Assembly: GCA_030066195.1 (NCBI GenBank)
Contig: JASJCB010000043.1
Location: forward strand, 29,817 to 93,816
Reading direction: 5' to 3'
Source: Acidobacteriota bacterium
Lineage (GTDB): Bacteria; Acidobacteriota; Holophagae; Acanthopleuribacterales; Acanthopleuribacteraceae
DNA length: 64,000 nucleotides
The notes under the pieces: model-generated
What the model was told of the DNA's origin: nothing
The model's input: the letters and a program-made list of their open reading frames with translations, nothing else
Databases searched by the model: none
Translations under genes and position numbers: made by a program
Shown here: positions 54,057-63,809 of the stretch, piece after piece
Layout: every line of letters starts with the position of its first letter
Position numbering within the stretch: the stretch's first letter is position 1

Positions 54057-57000
54057 ATGACCTGGATGGCTGGCTTTCAAGAGCTGATTGTCCTTCACGA
54101 GGGGGACGACATCATCTTGTGGCGAGGTGTGCGACGTAACGACGCGCGTCCTGTCATCCTAAAACATCCCGGTCATTACGACGAATCCAGAACCTGCCGG
54201 GCCTTGAAAAACGAGATGGCCATTTTGCGCGACCTGAATGTTCCGGGCGTGTTGCAACCCGTGGGCCTGGAGGACAGCGACCACGATTTTCACCTGTTGC
54301 TGGAAGATTTCGACGGTGTGGTCCTTTCCGATTGGCAGATCTCCCGAAACAATTTCACCGCCTTCCTGGATATGGCGATCGGCCTGGTCAAAATCATCGG
54401 CCTGGTGCATCAAAACCAGGTGATTCACAAGAATATTCGACCCGACAGCGTGCTGGTCAATCCGGCTACCGGCGAGGTCCGACTGACCGGGTTCCATTAC
54501 GCGGTACGGCTGAACAGCGAGACGCAACGGGTTTCTGAAAGCGAATTGCCCGCGGGCAGTCTGGCCTATATTTCCCCCGAACAAACCGGCCGCATGAACC
54601 GCAAGCTGGACCCGCGCTCCGATTTCTACTCCCTGGGTCTCACCTTTTACGAGGTGTTGACGGGGCGCCCGGCATATACGGCGGACGAACCCCTGGAAAT
54701 GATCTACAACCACATTGCCCGCGAACCGGAATCGCTGGAGACCCTGGACCCGGCCATCCCCCCCGCATTGGCTTCGGTGATCGCCAAGCTATTGGCCAAA
54801 ACGCCGGAAGAGCGCTACCAGGGCGCTTACGGATTGCTGAAGGATTTAAACGAGCTGCGAGGCCGGGATGCAACAGGCGACACGGACCGGGGCTTCAAAC
54901 CGGGCCGAAACGATGTTTCCGGGCGTTTTATCCTCCCCGACCGCCTCTACGGTCGCGACCGCGAAACCGAAATACTGCGGGATGTCTACGCCGGAGTGCA
55001 AAACGGGCAATGCAGCCTGGTCCTGATTTCCGGCCCGGCCGGTTACGGCAAAACCTCCCTCGTCCTGGAAATGGAGCAGGAGTTCGTCAGCGGACGCGCG
55101 TGTTTCGCGCATGGACACTATGAACAATACCAGCAAAACGAACCCTACACCGGCCTCATCCAAGCCGCGCGCGATCTGGTCAAACAGATCCTGGGGGAGC
55201 CGGACAGTGTCATCGCCGCCTGGCGACGCCGTCTTTTGGAAGCCTTGAGCGGCCCGTCATCCGTATTGGTCGACGCTGTACCCGAGTTGGAACTGGTCAT
55301 CGGTTCCGGTGAGGTGCACGACCAGGAAATAACCGGACGCTCCCCTGATTCTCTGCGCTTATTGCTTCCCGAACTGTTCCGCTGCTTCGGCACTCTGGAG
55401 CGCCCTCTGGTGCTCTTCCTCGACGATTTGCATTGGTCGGATGAAGGAACCCGGGCGCTATTGGATCAACTCGCCGGCGATCAAACCAAGAAACAGATCT
55501 TGATCATCGGTACATGGCGCGATCACGAGGAAGGCGAATCGGCAACGCTTTATCCCTACCTTACCCAACTTCGCGAACACGGCGCGCAAGTAGAACACCT
55601 GGCCTTGGAAGCTTTGGGCAGGACCAGCATAACCGCTATGATCGCCGATGCCTTTTCCGAAAACCGGAAAAGAGCCGGAGAACTGGCCGCCCTGGCTTTG
55701 GCGCGCACCTCCGGCAATCCCTACTTTGTTCGCGAATTCCTCAAACGCCTCTACCGTGACCAACTGATCGTCTTCGATTTCAACTCGGGGAGCTGGAAAT
55801 GGGACCCGGCCCGAATCAGGGAAACAGGGATCAGCGGCACTCTCGTCGATCTGTTGGTAGCGGGTATTCGCACATTGCCGCCCACTACCCAATACGTATT
55901 GCAGTACGCGGGTTGCGTGGGCAATCCCTTCAATCTGGCCGATCTGGCCATCGCCTGTGAAATGAACCCGGCCGCCTGCGCCGATTGCCTGAACGGCGCC
56001 TTGGAAGAAGGTCTCATCTTCCGCTTGGACAAGGGTTCCCTCGAAGAGGACACGCCCTCGGAAATCAAGTACAGCTTCCAACACGACCGTCTGCAGCAAG
56101 CGGCAAGTTATATGATGGCGCCCAAACTGCGCCAGGAGGCTCATTTGAGGTTGGGCCGCGCCAGATTGGCCAATTGGCCTGATCGCGTATTGATGAATCG
56201 CGTCTTCGAGGTGGTCAACCACTTCAATCGCGCCGTTCCTCTGCTCACCAAAAAAGAGGATCGCGAGCGTCTGGCAGAACTGAACCTGGAGGCCGGCAAG
56301 CGCAGCATGGCCTCACGCGCCTACGATGCCGCGAGCCGCTACCTGGAGCAGGGCTTCGCCCTATTGGCCGGCGACTATTGGCAAAGCCAGCGAGAATTGG
56401 CCCGGGCGCTCTACCTGGAATGCGGTCATTGCGCCCTGGCCCGAAATCGCATCAACCGTTCCCGCGATCTGTTCGAGAGCCTTCGCCGTGAGGGCTTCAG
56501 CGGCATGGAAATCTACCACTTGGGTGTTATGGTATACACCGCCCTGGGCGAAAAGCAGCGCGCCGTCTTCCTGGCTCGCGAAGGGTTGGAGCGTATGGGG
56601 ATCAAGGTGCCGGCCAGGGTCAACCGGCTCTACCTGTGGAAGGAACTGGCCCTTCTCGCCCTGCAATTACGTCGCATGGGCGGCGAACCCGTGGAAACCG
56701 AAACAGACCCCATATACGACCAACAAGCCCGGTTACTTCTGGCTCTGGCTCCGGCCGCCTTCACGAAAGGGCCGGACTTTTGGGCATGGGTGGTCTTGAA
56801 GTCGTCCAATATCAGCCTGCGTTGCGGTCGTGCCGCCACGGCATCCCTGGCCTATGTCATGTTTGCCGTGCTTTTGGGTTTCGAGTGGGATCGCTGGGAA
56901 CGCGGTCTCTATTTTGCCCGCAAAGGGCTGCGCTTGAGCCGCCAGGTTTACGATCCTCAAATCCGCGGCCGGGTATTGCTGTGCTACGCTCAATTCTATC

Positions 57001-59294
57001 CCTTGATGGATCATATCAGCCGCGCCGGTGATTATTTCGCCGAGGCCATGCGTGAGAATACCCAGGCCGGGCTGGTGTTCCAGAGCGGTTACGCCATTAT
57101 GGGCCACCTGGCCGTGGCGATTTCGGACGGCAGGCCGCTGAATAAGGTCAAGACCCTGCAACGTCAGTTGGCCGACAGGGCGCGGCGCTGTCGCGATTCC
57201 TCAGAGTTCTCCAACCTGGTTGCCGAATGGGCGGCCTACCTGCAAGGCAAACCCGGACCCGATAACCTTTTCGCGGCAAGGGATCCCGACCTGAAGACCT
57301 ATTTCTTGAGCCAGGACAGTTTGGCCCGTTTTCTAATGCTGCGTATGCCGCTTGACTATTATGCCGGACGCTACGAGCGCATTCTTTCCGATGCTTCGAT
57401 GGTACGAACCGTGCCCGGCGTGGTCAGTTGCTTTCACCCGCTGTACCCGGATTATGTACTCTTCCGCGGATTGGCCATGGCGGCCGGCTGCAAGCCGGAA
57501 ACGCGCCGGCAAACCTTTCGCGCCATGAAAAAACCGATAAAGGAAATGAGGCGTCTGGCCGGAATGTCGCCGGTGAACTTCGAGCCGCGCCTGGAATTGC
57601 TACTGGCAACACGAGCCGGTCTGAGGGCGCGTCACGATGAGGCATTGGCGCATTACGACCGGGCGGCCCGGGGTTTTGCCGAGGCGGGTTTCCTGCATCT
57701 GGAAGCCCTGGCCCGGGAATGCACCGGCCGACATTTCTACGCGCGCGGCATGCTGAGCCCGGGACGATCCTTCCTGGCCGATGCCCGCGATATCTGGTCT
57801 CGCTGGGGCGCCGAGTTGCGCGTCGAAGCGCTGGAAGAAGCCTTCCCCGAACTGGCCGGCCGCTCCTCGACCCATTCGGCTCCGACATCCCAACCCGACC
57901 TGGACCTGACGACCCTGGTCAAGGCAAGCCAAACCATTTCCCAGGAGATCGACCTTTCGCTGCTACTGGAAAAGATCATGCGCTTCCTACTGGAGAACGC
58001 CGGAGCTCAACGTGGATTGCTGCTGTTCCGCGAGGAAACCGGTATCGTGGTAGAGGCCGAAGGCGATCTGGGTCGACGCGAGGTGCGCGTCCGTTTGGGC
58101 CAACCCCTGGAACACAGCACCGGTCTGTGCCGGGAGGTAGTGCAATACGTGGCGAGGACACGCGAAAGCCTGGTCTTGGAGGACGCGGCGCGTATTGGAC
58201 GCTTTATGCGCAATCCGTATATGCGCAAACACAACAAGCGTTCGGTGCTCTGCCTGCCGATCTTTCACCAGGGGAATATAACCGCCCTTGTCTATCTGGA
58301 AAACGACCTGATTGCCGGCGCCTTCACACCTGAACGCCTGGCTTTGCTGAGCGTGCTCTCGGGACAGTTCGCCATCTCGCTGGAAAATGCGCGCCTGTAT
58401 GAACGGTTGGACGAGATCAACCGCAACCTGGCCCAAAAGGTGGAAGAACGCACCCGCGAGTTGCAGCAGGCCAATGTGGACCTGACCAAAACCAATCAGA
58501 ACCTGATTCGCACCCGGGAGAAACTGATTACCCAGGAAAAAATGGCCAACCTGGGCGCCATGGCGTCGGGCATTGCTCACGAAATCAAGAATCCGCTGAA
58601 CTTCATCGACAACTTCGCGGGCATTTCTCACGAAATCGCGAGTGAGATATCGGGTTACCTGGAAAAGTACCGGCAGGTTATCTCGGATAAGGACCTTGAC
58701 GACCTGCGCGAACTGCTGGGCGACCTGTTGGAAAACGCGCGCTTCATCAACCTGCACGGAGCACGGGTCAACGAGATTGTCGACAGCATGATTTCATTCT
58801 CGGTAAGATCGACGAACCGCAAGGAAACCTACCCGCTGAACGACCTGCTGTTCGAATACGCCGATATCGCCTACAGGGGTCGTTTGGCCGCCGCTGCCGG
58901 CATGCAACTGGAGTTCCGCCAGGAACTGGATCCCTCCGTCGGAAAAATCCAACTGGTGCGGGAAGACTTGGGCCGTGCAATGGTCAATATCCTGAACAAC
59001 GCTTTCGAGGCAGTCACCCGAGGCAGTACCGATACGGGCGCCCATATGCGGGTGTTGCTGTCCTCCAACAACCGCGAGGACCACGTGGAGATAAGAGTCC
59101 GCGACAACGGCGACGGCATTCCCGAGAAGAACCGGGACAAGGTATTCGCACCTTTTTTCACCACCAAAGCCAACGGTATCGGCCTGGGTCTGGCAATTGC
59201 CCAAGACATCATCCGCAACACCCATGGCGGCAACATCGAACTGAACCTGCTCTCGAGCGGCGGAACGGAATGCGTGGTCCGTCTTCCCAAGTGA
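54057..59294 (+). CDS. Hybrid sensor: pseudokinase-AAA ATPase-GAF-histidine kinase
   Basis: 1745 residues from the ATG at 54057 (GGGG, 6-base spacing); a GTG at 54018 is the longer option. Residues 1-270 have the Ser/Thr kinase fold but lack catalysis: HKN (124-126) replaces HRD and GFH (145-147) replaces DFG, while AYISPEQTGRMN is kept. Residues 295-600 are an AAA ATPase with Walker A SGPAGYGKTS (about 326) and Walker B LVLFLDDLHWSD (about 452). A helical-repeat region runs to about 1290. GAF is at about 1300-1450, then a coiled coil, H-box IAHEIKNPLNF (His about 1508), N-box NILNNAFEA, DNGDGIPE and GIGLGLAIAQDI. No transmembrane helix and no receiver domain: a soluble histidine kinase. Its cognate regulator is not in the window. 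Confidence 0.93.
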   Translation: MTWMAGFQELIVLHEGDDIILWRGVRRNDARPVILKHPGHYDESRTCRALKNEMAILRDLNVPGVLQPVGLEDSDHDFHLLLEDFDGVVLSDWQISRNNFTAFLDMAIGLVKIIGLVHQNQVIHKNIRPDSVLVNPATGEVRLTGFHYAVRLNSETQRVSESELPAGSLAYISPEQTGRMNRKLDPRSDFYSLGLTFYEVLTGRPAYTADEPLEMIYNHIAREPESLETLDPAIPPALASVIAKLLAKTPEERYQGAYGLLKDLNELRGRDATGDTDRGFKPGRNDVSGRFILPDRLYGRDRETEILRDVYAGVQNGQCSLVLISGPAGYGKTSLVLEMEQEFVSGRACFAHGHYEQYQQNEPYTGLIQAARDLVKQILGEPDSVIAAWRRRLLEALSGPSSVLVDAVPELELVIGSGEVHDQEITGRSPDSLRLLLPELFRCFGTLERPLVLFLDDLHWSDEGTRALLDQLAGDQTKKQILIIGTWRDHEEGESATLYPYLTQLREHGAQVEHLALEALGRTSITAMIADAFSENRKRAGELAALALARTSGNPYFVREFLKRLYRDQLIVFDFNSGSWKWDPARIRETGISGTLVDLLVAGIRTLPPTTQYVLQYAGCVGNPFNLADLAIACEMNPAACADCLNGALEEGLIFRLDKGSLEEDTPSEIKYSFQHDRLQQAASYMMAPKLRQEAHLRLGRARLANWPDRVLMNRVFEVVNHFNRAVPLLTKKEDRERLAELNLEAGKRSMASRAYDAASRYLEQGFALLAGDYWQSQRELARALYLECGHCALARNRINRSRDLFESLRREGFSGMEIYHLGVMVYTALGEKQRAVFLAREGLERMGIKVPARVNRLYLWKELALLALQLRRMGGEPVETETDPIYDQQARLLLALAPAAFTKGPDFWAWVVLKSSNISLRCGRAATASLAYVMFAVLLGFEWDRWERGLYFARKGLRLSRQVYDPQIRGRVLLCYAQFYPLMDHISRAGDYFAEAMRENTQAGLVFQSGYAIMGHLAVAISDGRPLNKVKTLQRQLADRARRCRDSSEFSNLVAEWAAYLQGKPGPDNLFAARDPDLKTYFLSQDSLARFLMLRMPLDYYAGRYERILSDASMVRTVPGVVSCFHPLYPDYVLFRGLAMAAGCKPETRRQTFRAMKKPIKEMRRLAGMSPVNFEPRLELLLATRAGLRARHDEALAHYDRAARGFAEAGFLHLEALARECTGRHFYARGMLSPGRSFLADARDIWSRWGAELRVEALEEAFPELAGRSSTHSAPTSQPDLDLTTLVKASQTISQEIDLSLLLEKIMRFLLENAGAQRGLLLFREETGIVVEAEGDLGRREVRVRLGQPLEHSTGLCREVVQYVARTRESLVLEDAARIGRFMRNPYMRKHNKRSVLCLPIFHQGNITALVYLENDLIAGAFTPERLALLSVLSGQFAISLENARLYERLDEINRNLAQKVEERTRELQQANVDLTKTNQNLIRTREKLITQEKMANLGAMASGIAHEIKNPLNFIDNFAGISHEIASEISGYLEKYRQVISDKDLDDLRELLGDLLENARFINLHGARVNEIVDSMISFSVRSTNRKETYPLNDLLFEYADIAYRGRLAAAAGMQLEFRQELDPSVGKIQLVREDLGRAMVNILNNAFEAVTRGSTDTGAHMRVLLSSNNREDHVEIRVRDNGDGIPEKNRDKVFAPFFTTKANGIGLGLAIAQDIIRNTHGGNIELNLLSSGGTECVVRLPK

Positions 59295-59324
59295 CCCGAA
59301 CCGTGGAAACCCGGGAAGTCCCGA

Positions 59325-60668
59325 TCAGGAACCGGAGGCGGCGACCGCCGGAACCTGTATCGGATGATCCTCGTGGAATCGTTTCAGCCGATGGGCCAGG
59401 TCCTCGAACTGATCCTGGGCAAACAGGCTGACACAGGCGCGCAGGCCTTCCTTGGTGCTGCCGGTTACCTTCAAGGTGATGGCGCTGATGCCGTAGTGGA
59501 TCAACTCCTTGACCAGTTCGGAGCCGTTCATCCCCGGATAGGCGATGGTGAAGTAGAAACCGTCGGCCAGGGGCTTTTCACAATCCTTGTCGTAGACCAG
59601 GTAGAAGCCGTTCTCCTGAAATTGGCGCTTCATGAAGCCGGCGCGCCGCTGGTATTCGCGCACCTCCAGCCAGGGATTGTAAGTCCTGTCCACGGCGGCG
59701 CGCAACAAGGTGGCCAGACCTTTTTGCGATCCTTGGGAAACCCCTGAAGTCAAGGGGTAGATGCCGCCGTGAATAAAGGCGTCCAAAATACGGCCCTTGG
59801 TGAAGCGGTCTCTCAATGCCGGGTAGCGCTGTTGCGCAAAGCCCGGGGGAATCAAGGTCAGGCCGCAACGCTGCCCCGCGTAGCTGAACAACTTGGAAGA
59901 ACTGAGGATGATGAAGACTCGATCGGTATAGCGGGCAATCGTGGGTTGGAACGGCGGTTCGAAGGGAACCGAATAGTCTTCCCGGAAATCCATGCCGAAG
60001 TAGGCCATATCTTCAATAGCAATCACGCCGTGACGGTCGAAAACCTCGGCCAGGCCCCTTAGTTCATCCTCGCTGAGCACGATCCAGGCCGGGTTGTTGG
60101 GACTGCTCCACATGCAGCCGCCCACGGCGTGTTCCGTGCACAGGCGATCGACCTCCCGAATGAGATCGCTACCACGGAAATCCTTCAGGTCCATACTGAT
60201 GGATTCGAGACCGTAGAATTTGGTTTGCAATTTATTGACGGGAAAACCCGGGTCCAGGAAGAGGATGGTGTCCTTCTCGGGGTTGTGGAAACCGGCCAGA
60301 CCCACGGCAATAAAACAGCCCTGCATGGAGCCCACGGTGGGAATGACGCACTCGGCCGGGATATCCAGGTCCATAAACGCCTTACAGAAATCGGAACCGG
60401 CCTGCTTCAGTTCGGGCGTTCCTTGAAAGGGGGGATAGGTATTGGATACACCTTCCTCGATGAGCATTTGGGCTTCCGCGCGGGCGGCCAGTTGGCTGGC
60501 CTCCAAGCCCGGCACACCGAATTCCATGCGCACAAAGCGGGTATTGAATTCCTTTTCCGCGGCGTTGACCAGCAGGTTCATCTCACGGATGGTTCCCCGG
60601 GTCATATCGATTTCCAGTTCATCGATAAGCCGCTGAATGGTTTCGCGATCGAAAGGCACGTCGATCAT
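59325..60668 (-). CDS. PLP-dependent aminotransferase (class I/II)
   Basis: 447 residues; a GGGGG site precedes the ATG. Fold-type I motifs are all present: GSMQGCFIAVGL (cofactor phosphate site), SSPNNPAW with N191, AIEDMAYFGMDF with D220 and Y223, and the PLP lysine K259 in SSSKLFSYAGQRCG. The N-terminus has ESQ-like FGVPGLEASQLAA and TYPPFQGTPELKQA. The C-terminal half is complete (GISAITLKVTGSTKEG). The substrate is unknown. It is convergent with the hybrid kinase, so not obviously linked to it. Confidence 0.9.
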   Translation of the reverse strand: MIDVPFDRETIQRLIDELEIDMTRGTIREMNLLVNAAEKEFNTRFVRMEFGVPGLEASQLAARAEAQMLIEEGVSNTYPPFQGTPELKQAGSDFCKAFMDLDIPAECVIPTVGSMQGCFIAVGLAGFHNPEKDTILFLDPGFPVNKLQTKFYGLESISMDLKDFRGSDLIREVDRLCTEHAVGGCMWSSPNNPAWIVLSEDELRGLAEVFDRHGVIAIEDMAYFGMDFREDYSVPFEPPFQPTIARYTDRVFIILSSSKLFSYAGQRCGLTLIPPGFAQQRYPALRDRFTKGRILDAFIHGGIYPLTSGVSQGSQKGLATLLRAAVDRTYNPWLEVREYQRRAGFMKRQFQENGFYLVYDKDCEKPLADGFYFTIAYPGMNGSELVKELIHYGISAITLKVTGSTKEGLRACVSLFAQDQFEDLAHRLKRFHEDHPIQVPAVAASGS

Positions 60669-60953
60669 CTTCTACCCCCCACCCGGCACTGTGCATGAGG
60701 GCCGGTAAAATTTCGCCTATGATACGGGGTTCAAGGCCATGGGGCAACCTAAACTTTTTTCAGGCCCAAGCGGCGTAACCCATGACTCCCAAAGATTCTT
60801 GCGCATTATCAACTACCCGCGAAAGATTTTCCGGGTTGAAAGCCGATTTAGCTGCCGGATTGGCGGATATTACTCTCGATTAGGATTTTTTCAACGAATA
60901 TTATTTCTATCCGCCGGGACTACCATGTACTTACCAATACTCGGCACTATCGC

Positions 60954-61718
60954 TCAGACCTTGCCATAGCGAGCAATGGCGCGGTGTACGTCCAAAATGC
61001 CGGTTTCCAAAAAACCGTCCGAAGTTTTGCGGGCATGATCCGGATCCACAAAGATCATGCTGTACTTGTTCGCTTTATTGACATAGGTCCGGTTGCCTCC
61101 CAAATTGGTCACCGGCACGTCGAAGGTATAGGCATGGTCGGAGACGGCCTGTAACCAGTGGACGTTATGACGTTCGTCGGACATGGTCAGCAGTTTCCCG
61201 GCAGAAAAAACGCCGTCCACGGCCGGTTCCAAAACCAACCGGCCGGGCCGCTCCAATTGGAAACGGCGATGAAAGGTGCGCACGTGGAAGCTGCCGCGAA
61301 TGATGAAATGGGCGCTCACCATGTCGTTGTGGGCGTGCGGAGCCACCGCGCTGCCTTTCCGGTTCCCGAAGATCTTGCCGACCCAGCCGCGCCGCTTGGG
61401 CAGACCGGCCACCCCCGGGAAGCGAACCGGGGCAATTGCCGACTGGTCCTCGGGATAATCCAAACCGTCGATCAACTTATCGAAATCGATGAACCGAATC
61501 AAATCTTGCGGCGAAATGATGCGGTAGAGATCTTCAAGGGCCCGCTGCCATTGCACAGGAGTCAGAGCATCCCGCCGAAGATCGCTGCAATGACGATGAA
61601 GGGAAAGCAGCCAACGTTGCATATCGGTCTGAATAGTTGCGGAAAAAGCATGGCGACCGAAAGCGGCGCGCAGCAAAAGAGCACTGCCCACGGTGGTGAT
61701 GAACGCACGTCGTTCCAT
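60954..61718 (-). CDS. Tat-type secreted cupin-like protein
   Basis: 254 residues from the ATG at 61718 (GGAGG, 6-base spacing), which removes 51 non-protein-like upstream codons. The start, MERRAFITTVGSALLLRAAFG, is a twin-arginine-like signal (RRAFIT then a hydrophobic stretch). The cupin-like core has VAPHAHNDMVSAHFII and GSFHVRTF with H128, H130, H137 and H145 as possible metal ligands; a later strand holds HNVHWLQA. Cupins with this pattern are dioxygenases, isomerases or binding proteins. A periplasmic metal-dependent enzyme or binder is likely. Its exact reaction is unknown. Confidence 0.75.
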   Translation of the reverse strand: MERRAFITTVGSALLLRAAFGRHAFSATIQTDMQRWLLSLHRHCSDLRRDALTPVQWQRALEDLYRIISPQDLIRFIDFDKLIDGLDYPEDQSAIAPVRFPGVAGLPKRRGWVGKIFGNRKGSAVAPHAHNDMVSAHFIIRGSFHVRTFHRRFQLERPGRLVLEPAVDGVFSAGKLLTMSDERHNVHWLQAVSDHAYTFDVPVTNLGGNRTYVNKANKYSMIFVDPDHARKTSDGFLETGILDVHRAIARYGKV

Positions 61719-62187
61719 TGAAAACCTCCAGCTGTCAGAGCCGCAACGCTTGCACCGATCATACCCGTTCCCAAGCCGACATGGAAGCTCGGAAACAGGT
61801 ACGGCGCTGTTCCCAAGGCACGGAACCACTGATGATTTCTCGATTCCGAATGTCAGGGCGCCGGGAAACACCGCTGATTCCTCGATTCTGAAAGTCGGAA
61901 TGCTGAAAATCAGTCGTAGTTCCTTGCGCTCGGGCTTTCGGAATCCGGCAATCAGGACTGATTCTTCGGTGCAAGGCTTTCGTAGTTGAGGGGTAATCCA
62001 TTTATTACCAGGCTACTATAGTAATGACGCTGGTTTTTAACACACAAGGAGGATGACAGGGCCACACTCCAAAGATATATGTGATTTGTAAGCATATATA
62101 TCTTGAATGGAAAAAATATGATCTATATGGCAGCGGTCGGAAAAGAACATTAAGATACCTCTGGAACGCGGTGGAAAGGAGGTACTC
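61719..62187. other. Divergent intergenic region, two imperfect repeats and an A/T palindrome
   Basis: Two 22-base direct repeats with a few changes (TGATTTCTCGATTCCGAATG near 61834; TGATTCCTCGATTCTGAAAG near 61873) lie upstream of the cupin gene. An imperfect A/T-rich palindrome runs from AAGATATATG at 62072 to CATATATATCTT at 62104. These may be promoter or operator elements for the divergent genes. No promoter was fixed. Confidence 0.35.
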
Positions 62188-63177
62188 ATGCGCGTGTTGG
62201 ACATCAGAAGTGACTCGTATCGCGAGGAATGGTTGAACCGAATGCTGAAGACTGCAGCCCTGGTCGGAGATTTCGGCGCGGGCTTTCTGCCCCAAAACCT
62301 CGTCGATCGCGGCATCGCCTTGGAAAGCGCGTTTTCGGCAGCCGTCGCGGCCAAGGTCCAAGCGCTGAGTTCCCGCCACCGGCAGGTCCTGACTTGCGAT
62401 CGAAACCTGGCCGAACTGGCCAAACTGTGCCGCTCATTCTGGAGAATGTTACAGGCCAGGGCCGAGGTTCTGAATCACTCCTCGGAAATCTTCAAAATCT
62501 ACGGCCTGGACGCGTCCGGTAAGTTCCTGATCGCCCGCTACAAGCGAGATTGGCTGAAGTACGCCCGCACCTTGATCAAGGCGGAGGCGGTCGCCGTGGC
62601 CAGGGGTTATCCACCCATGAACCTCCCCAACATCGCCGCGATAGAAACGGCCCTGGCCGCTGCCGAGACCTCCTGCCAGGGCGTCGACCGCACCGGCCTG
62701 GCTCATCAGACCATATTGACCGAGCTGAATGCCGCACGCCGCCGGGTGGATGATTTGAGGGGCGATGTCTACGCCTACCTACGCTTCGCTCTACGCGGCC
62801 TGCACCCGCCCCGCCGACGCGAAATCAAACGCCGCTACGGCTACATCTTCAGCGGCGACGCGGAACAAAACCCAACGCGATCCGAAGAAAACGCCAAGGT
62901 AAGGGAACCCTTAGCGTCAAGACATCGACCCTATGAAGCGGAACCAACAAAACCAACCGCCTCAACACCCCCGAGCCAAGAGGAAGGGGTCGATGTGTTG
63001 GCGTCGAAGGAACCGAAAACAACCGATCCCCAAGCCCCAAGCCCGAAGGTAGAGGCCACCGAACCCCCGACCGTTGAGGAAACCATAATTCCTACCGATG
63101 CAGAAAAACCGCCTCCACCATGCCCGAAAGGCACTCCTGAAAACTCATCGGTTCCCAGCCAATCAAGAGACCCATGA
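62188..63177 (+). CDS. Helical protein with disordered Pro/Thr-rich tail
   Basis: 329 residues; AGGAGG lies 5 bases before the ATG. Residues 1-225 are alpha-helical with regular heptads (LAELAKLCRSFWRMLQARAEVL, TLIKAEAVAVARGYPPMNL, LNAARRRVDDLRGDVYAYLRFALRGL) and a basic patch (PPRRREIKRRYGYIF). Residues 235-329 are Pro-, Glu- and Thr-rich and probably unstructured. No signal peptide, membrane helix or known motif. Unrecognised. Confidence 0.75.
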   Translation: MRVLDIRSDSYREEWLNRMLKTAALVGDFGAGFLPQNLVDRGIALESAFSAAVAAKVQALSSRHRQVLTCDRNLAELAKLCRSFWRMLQARAEVLNHSSEIFKIYGLDASGKFLIARYKRDWLKYARTLIKAEAVAVARGYPPMNLPNIAAIETALAAAETSCQGVDRTGLAHQTILTELNAARRRVDDLRGDVYAYLRFALRGLHPPRRREIKRRYGYIFSGDAEQNPTRSEENAKVREPLASRHRPYEAEPTKPTASTPPSQEEGVDVLASKEPKTTDPQAPSPKVEATEPPTVEETIIPTDAEKPPPPCPKGTPENSSVPSQSRDP

Positions 63178-63317
63178 GCTTTTTCATTCCCAAAATCCGC
63201 ATGAAAAGGAAAATCAACCCTTTGCCCGAAGCTGCTTCTGTTTTTTCTTTATTGGATAGGCACAAAAATTGAAAAAATGCCCTGAGTCAATACTCGAGTT
63301 CCCCATGTCAGGAAGAG

Positions 63318-63809
63318 TCAGTGATGGCAGTGAATCTCTAGATCATATTCATAACCATGCCCATCCAAGTCAGCTCTCATGAATCGTACCAATTCTTTGT
63401 CTGAACCCCTTGGATGTTCGTCATTTTTCACTTCGTAATTTTCGCTTACTATATACCTCATTGGGTTATAGCTTTGTTCACTGACCCATGTATAACTATC
63501 TGAAGACGCATAGTAGTAAACATATCTTGCTCGCGTCTTAAGACGTAGGTTTTTAGCCTCATAATGTCCAATGGACCACCAACCAGTTTGTTGCCAATTG
63601 CCTGATGTATCATAGTATAACAGAGAAACATAAGCTTTCTCATTGCACGTGCCTACTATATGTATCTCTCTTGTGAAGTTATAAAGGCCTCCTGTTTTTG
63701 GGGTTTCCACTAACTGTATCTCGGCAAGCCGAAGCCGTTCCCATGCGGGGACTTGGTGAACGGGTCGGTACGTTGTAGAATTCAGGTGAGGTGGCGCATG
63801 ATGACCCAT
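63318..63809 (-). CDS. DUF1036-like small protein, start uncertain
   Basis: 163 codons at most. The core FTREIHIVGTCNEKAYVSLLYYD and GNWQQTGWWSIGHYEAKNL, then RARYVYYYASSDSYTW, follows the DUF1036 pattern (a CN pair near the start, GWW, then a YYY cluster). That family occurs in periplasmic or secreted proteins. The first 30 codons are not typical and the ATG at 63809 overlaps the start of the ATPase gene on the other strand by 12 bases, so the true start may be internal, or the 5' end may be damaged by rearrangement. No signal peptide is visible, unlike most relatives. Confidence 0.6.
   Translation of the reverse strand: MGHHAPPHLNSTTYRPVHQVPAWERLRLAEIQLVETPKTGGLYNFTREIHIVGTCNEKAYVSLLYYDTSGNWQQTGWWSIGHYEAKNLRLKTRARYVYYYASSDSYTWVSEQSYNPMRYIVSENYEVKNDEHPRGSDKELVRFMRADLDGHGYEYDLEIHCHH

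Noticed and set aside
60739..60969. 76-codon frame upstream of the aminotransferase
   Set aside because: No ribosome site and no recognisable protein character.
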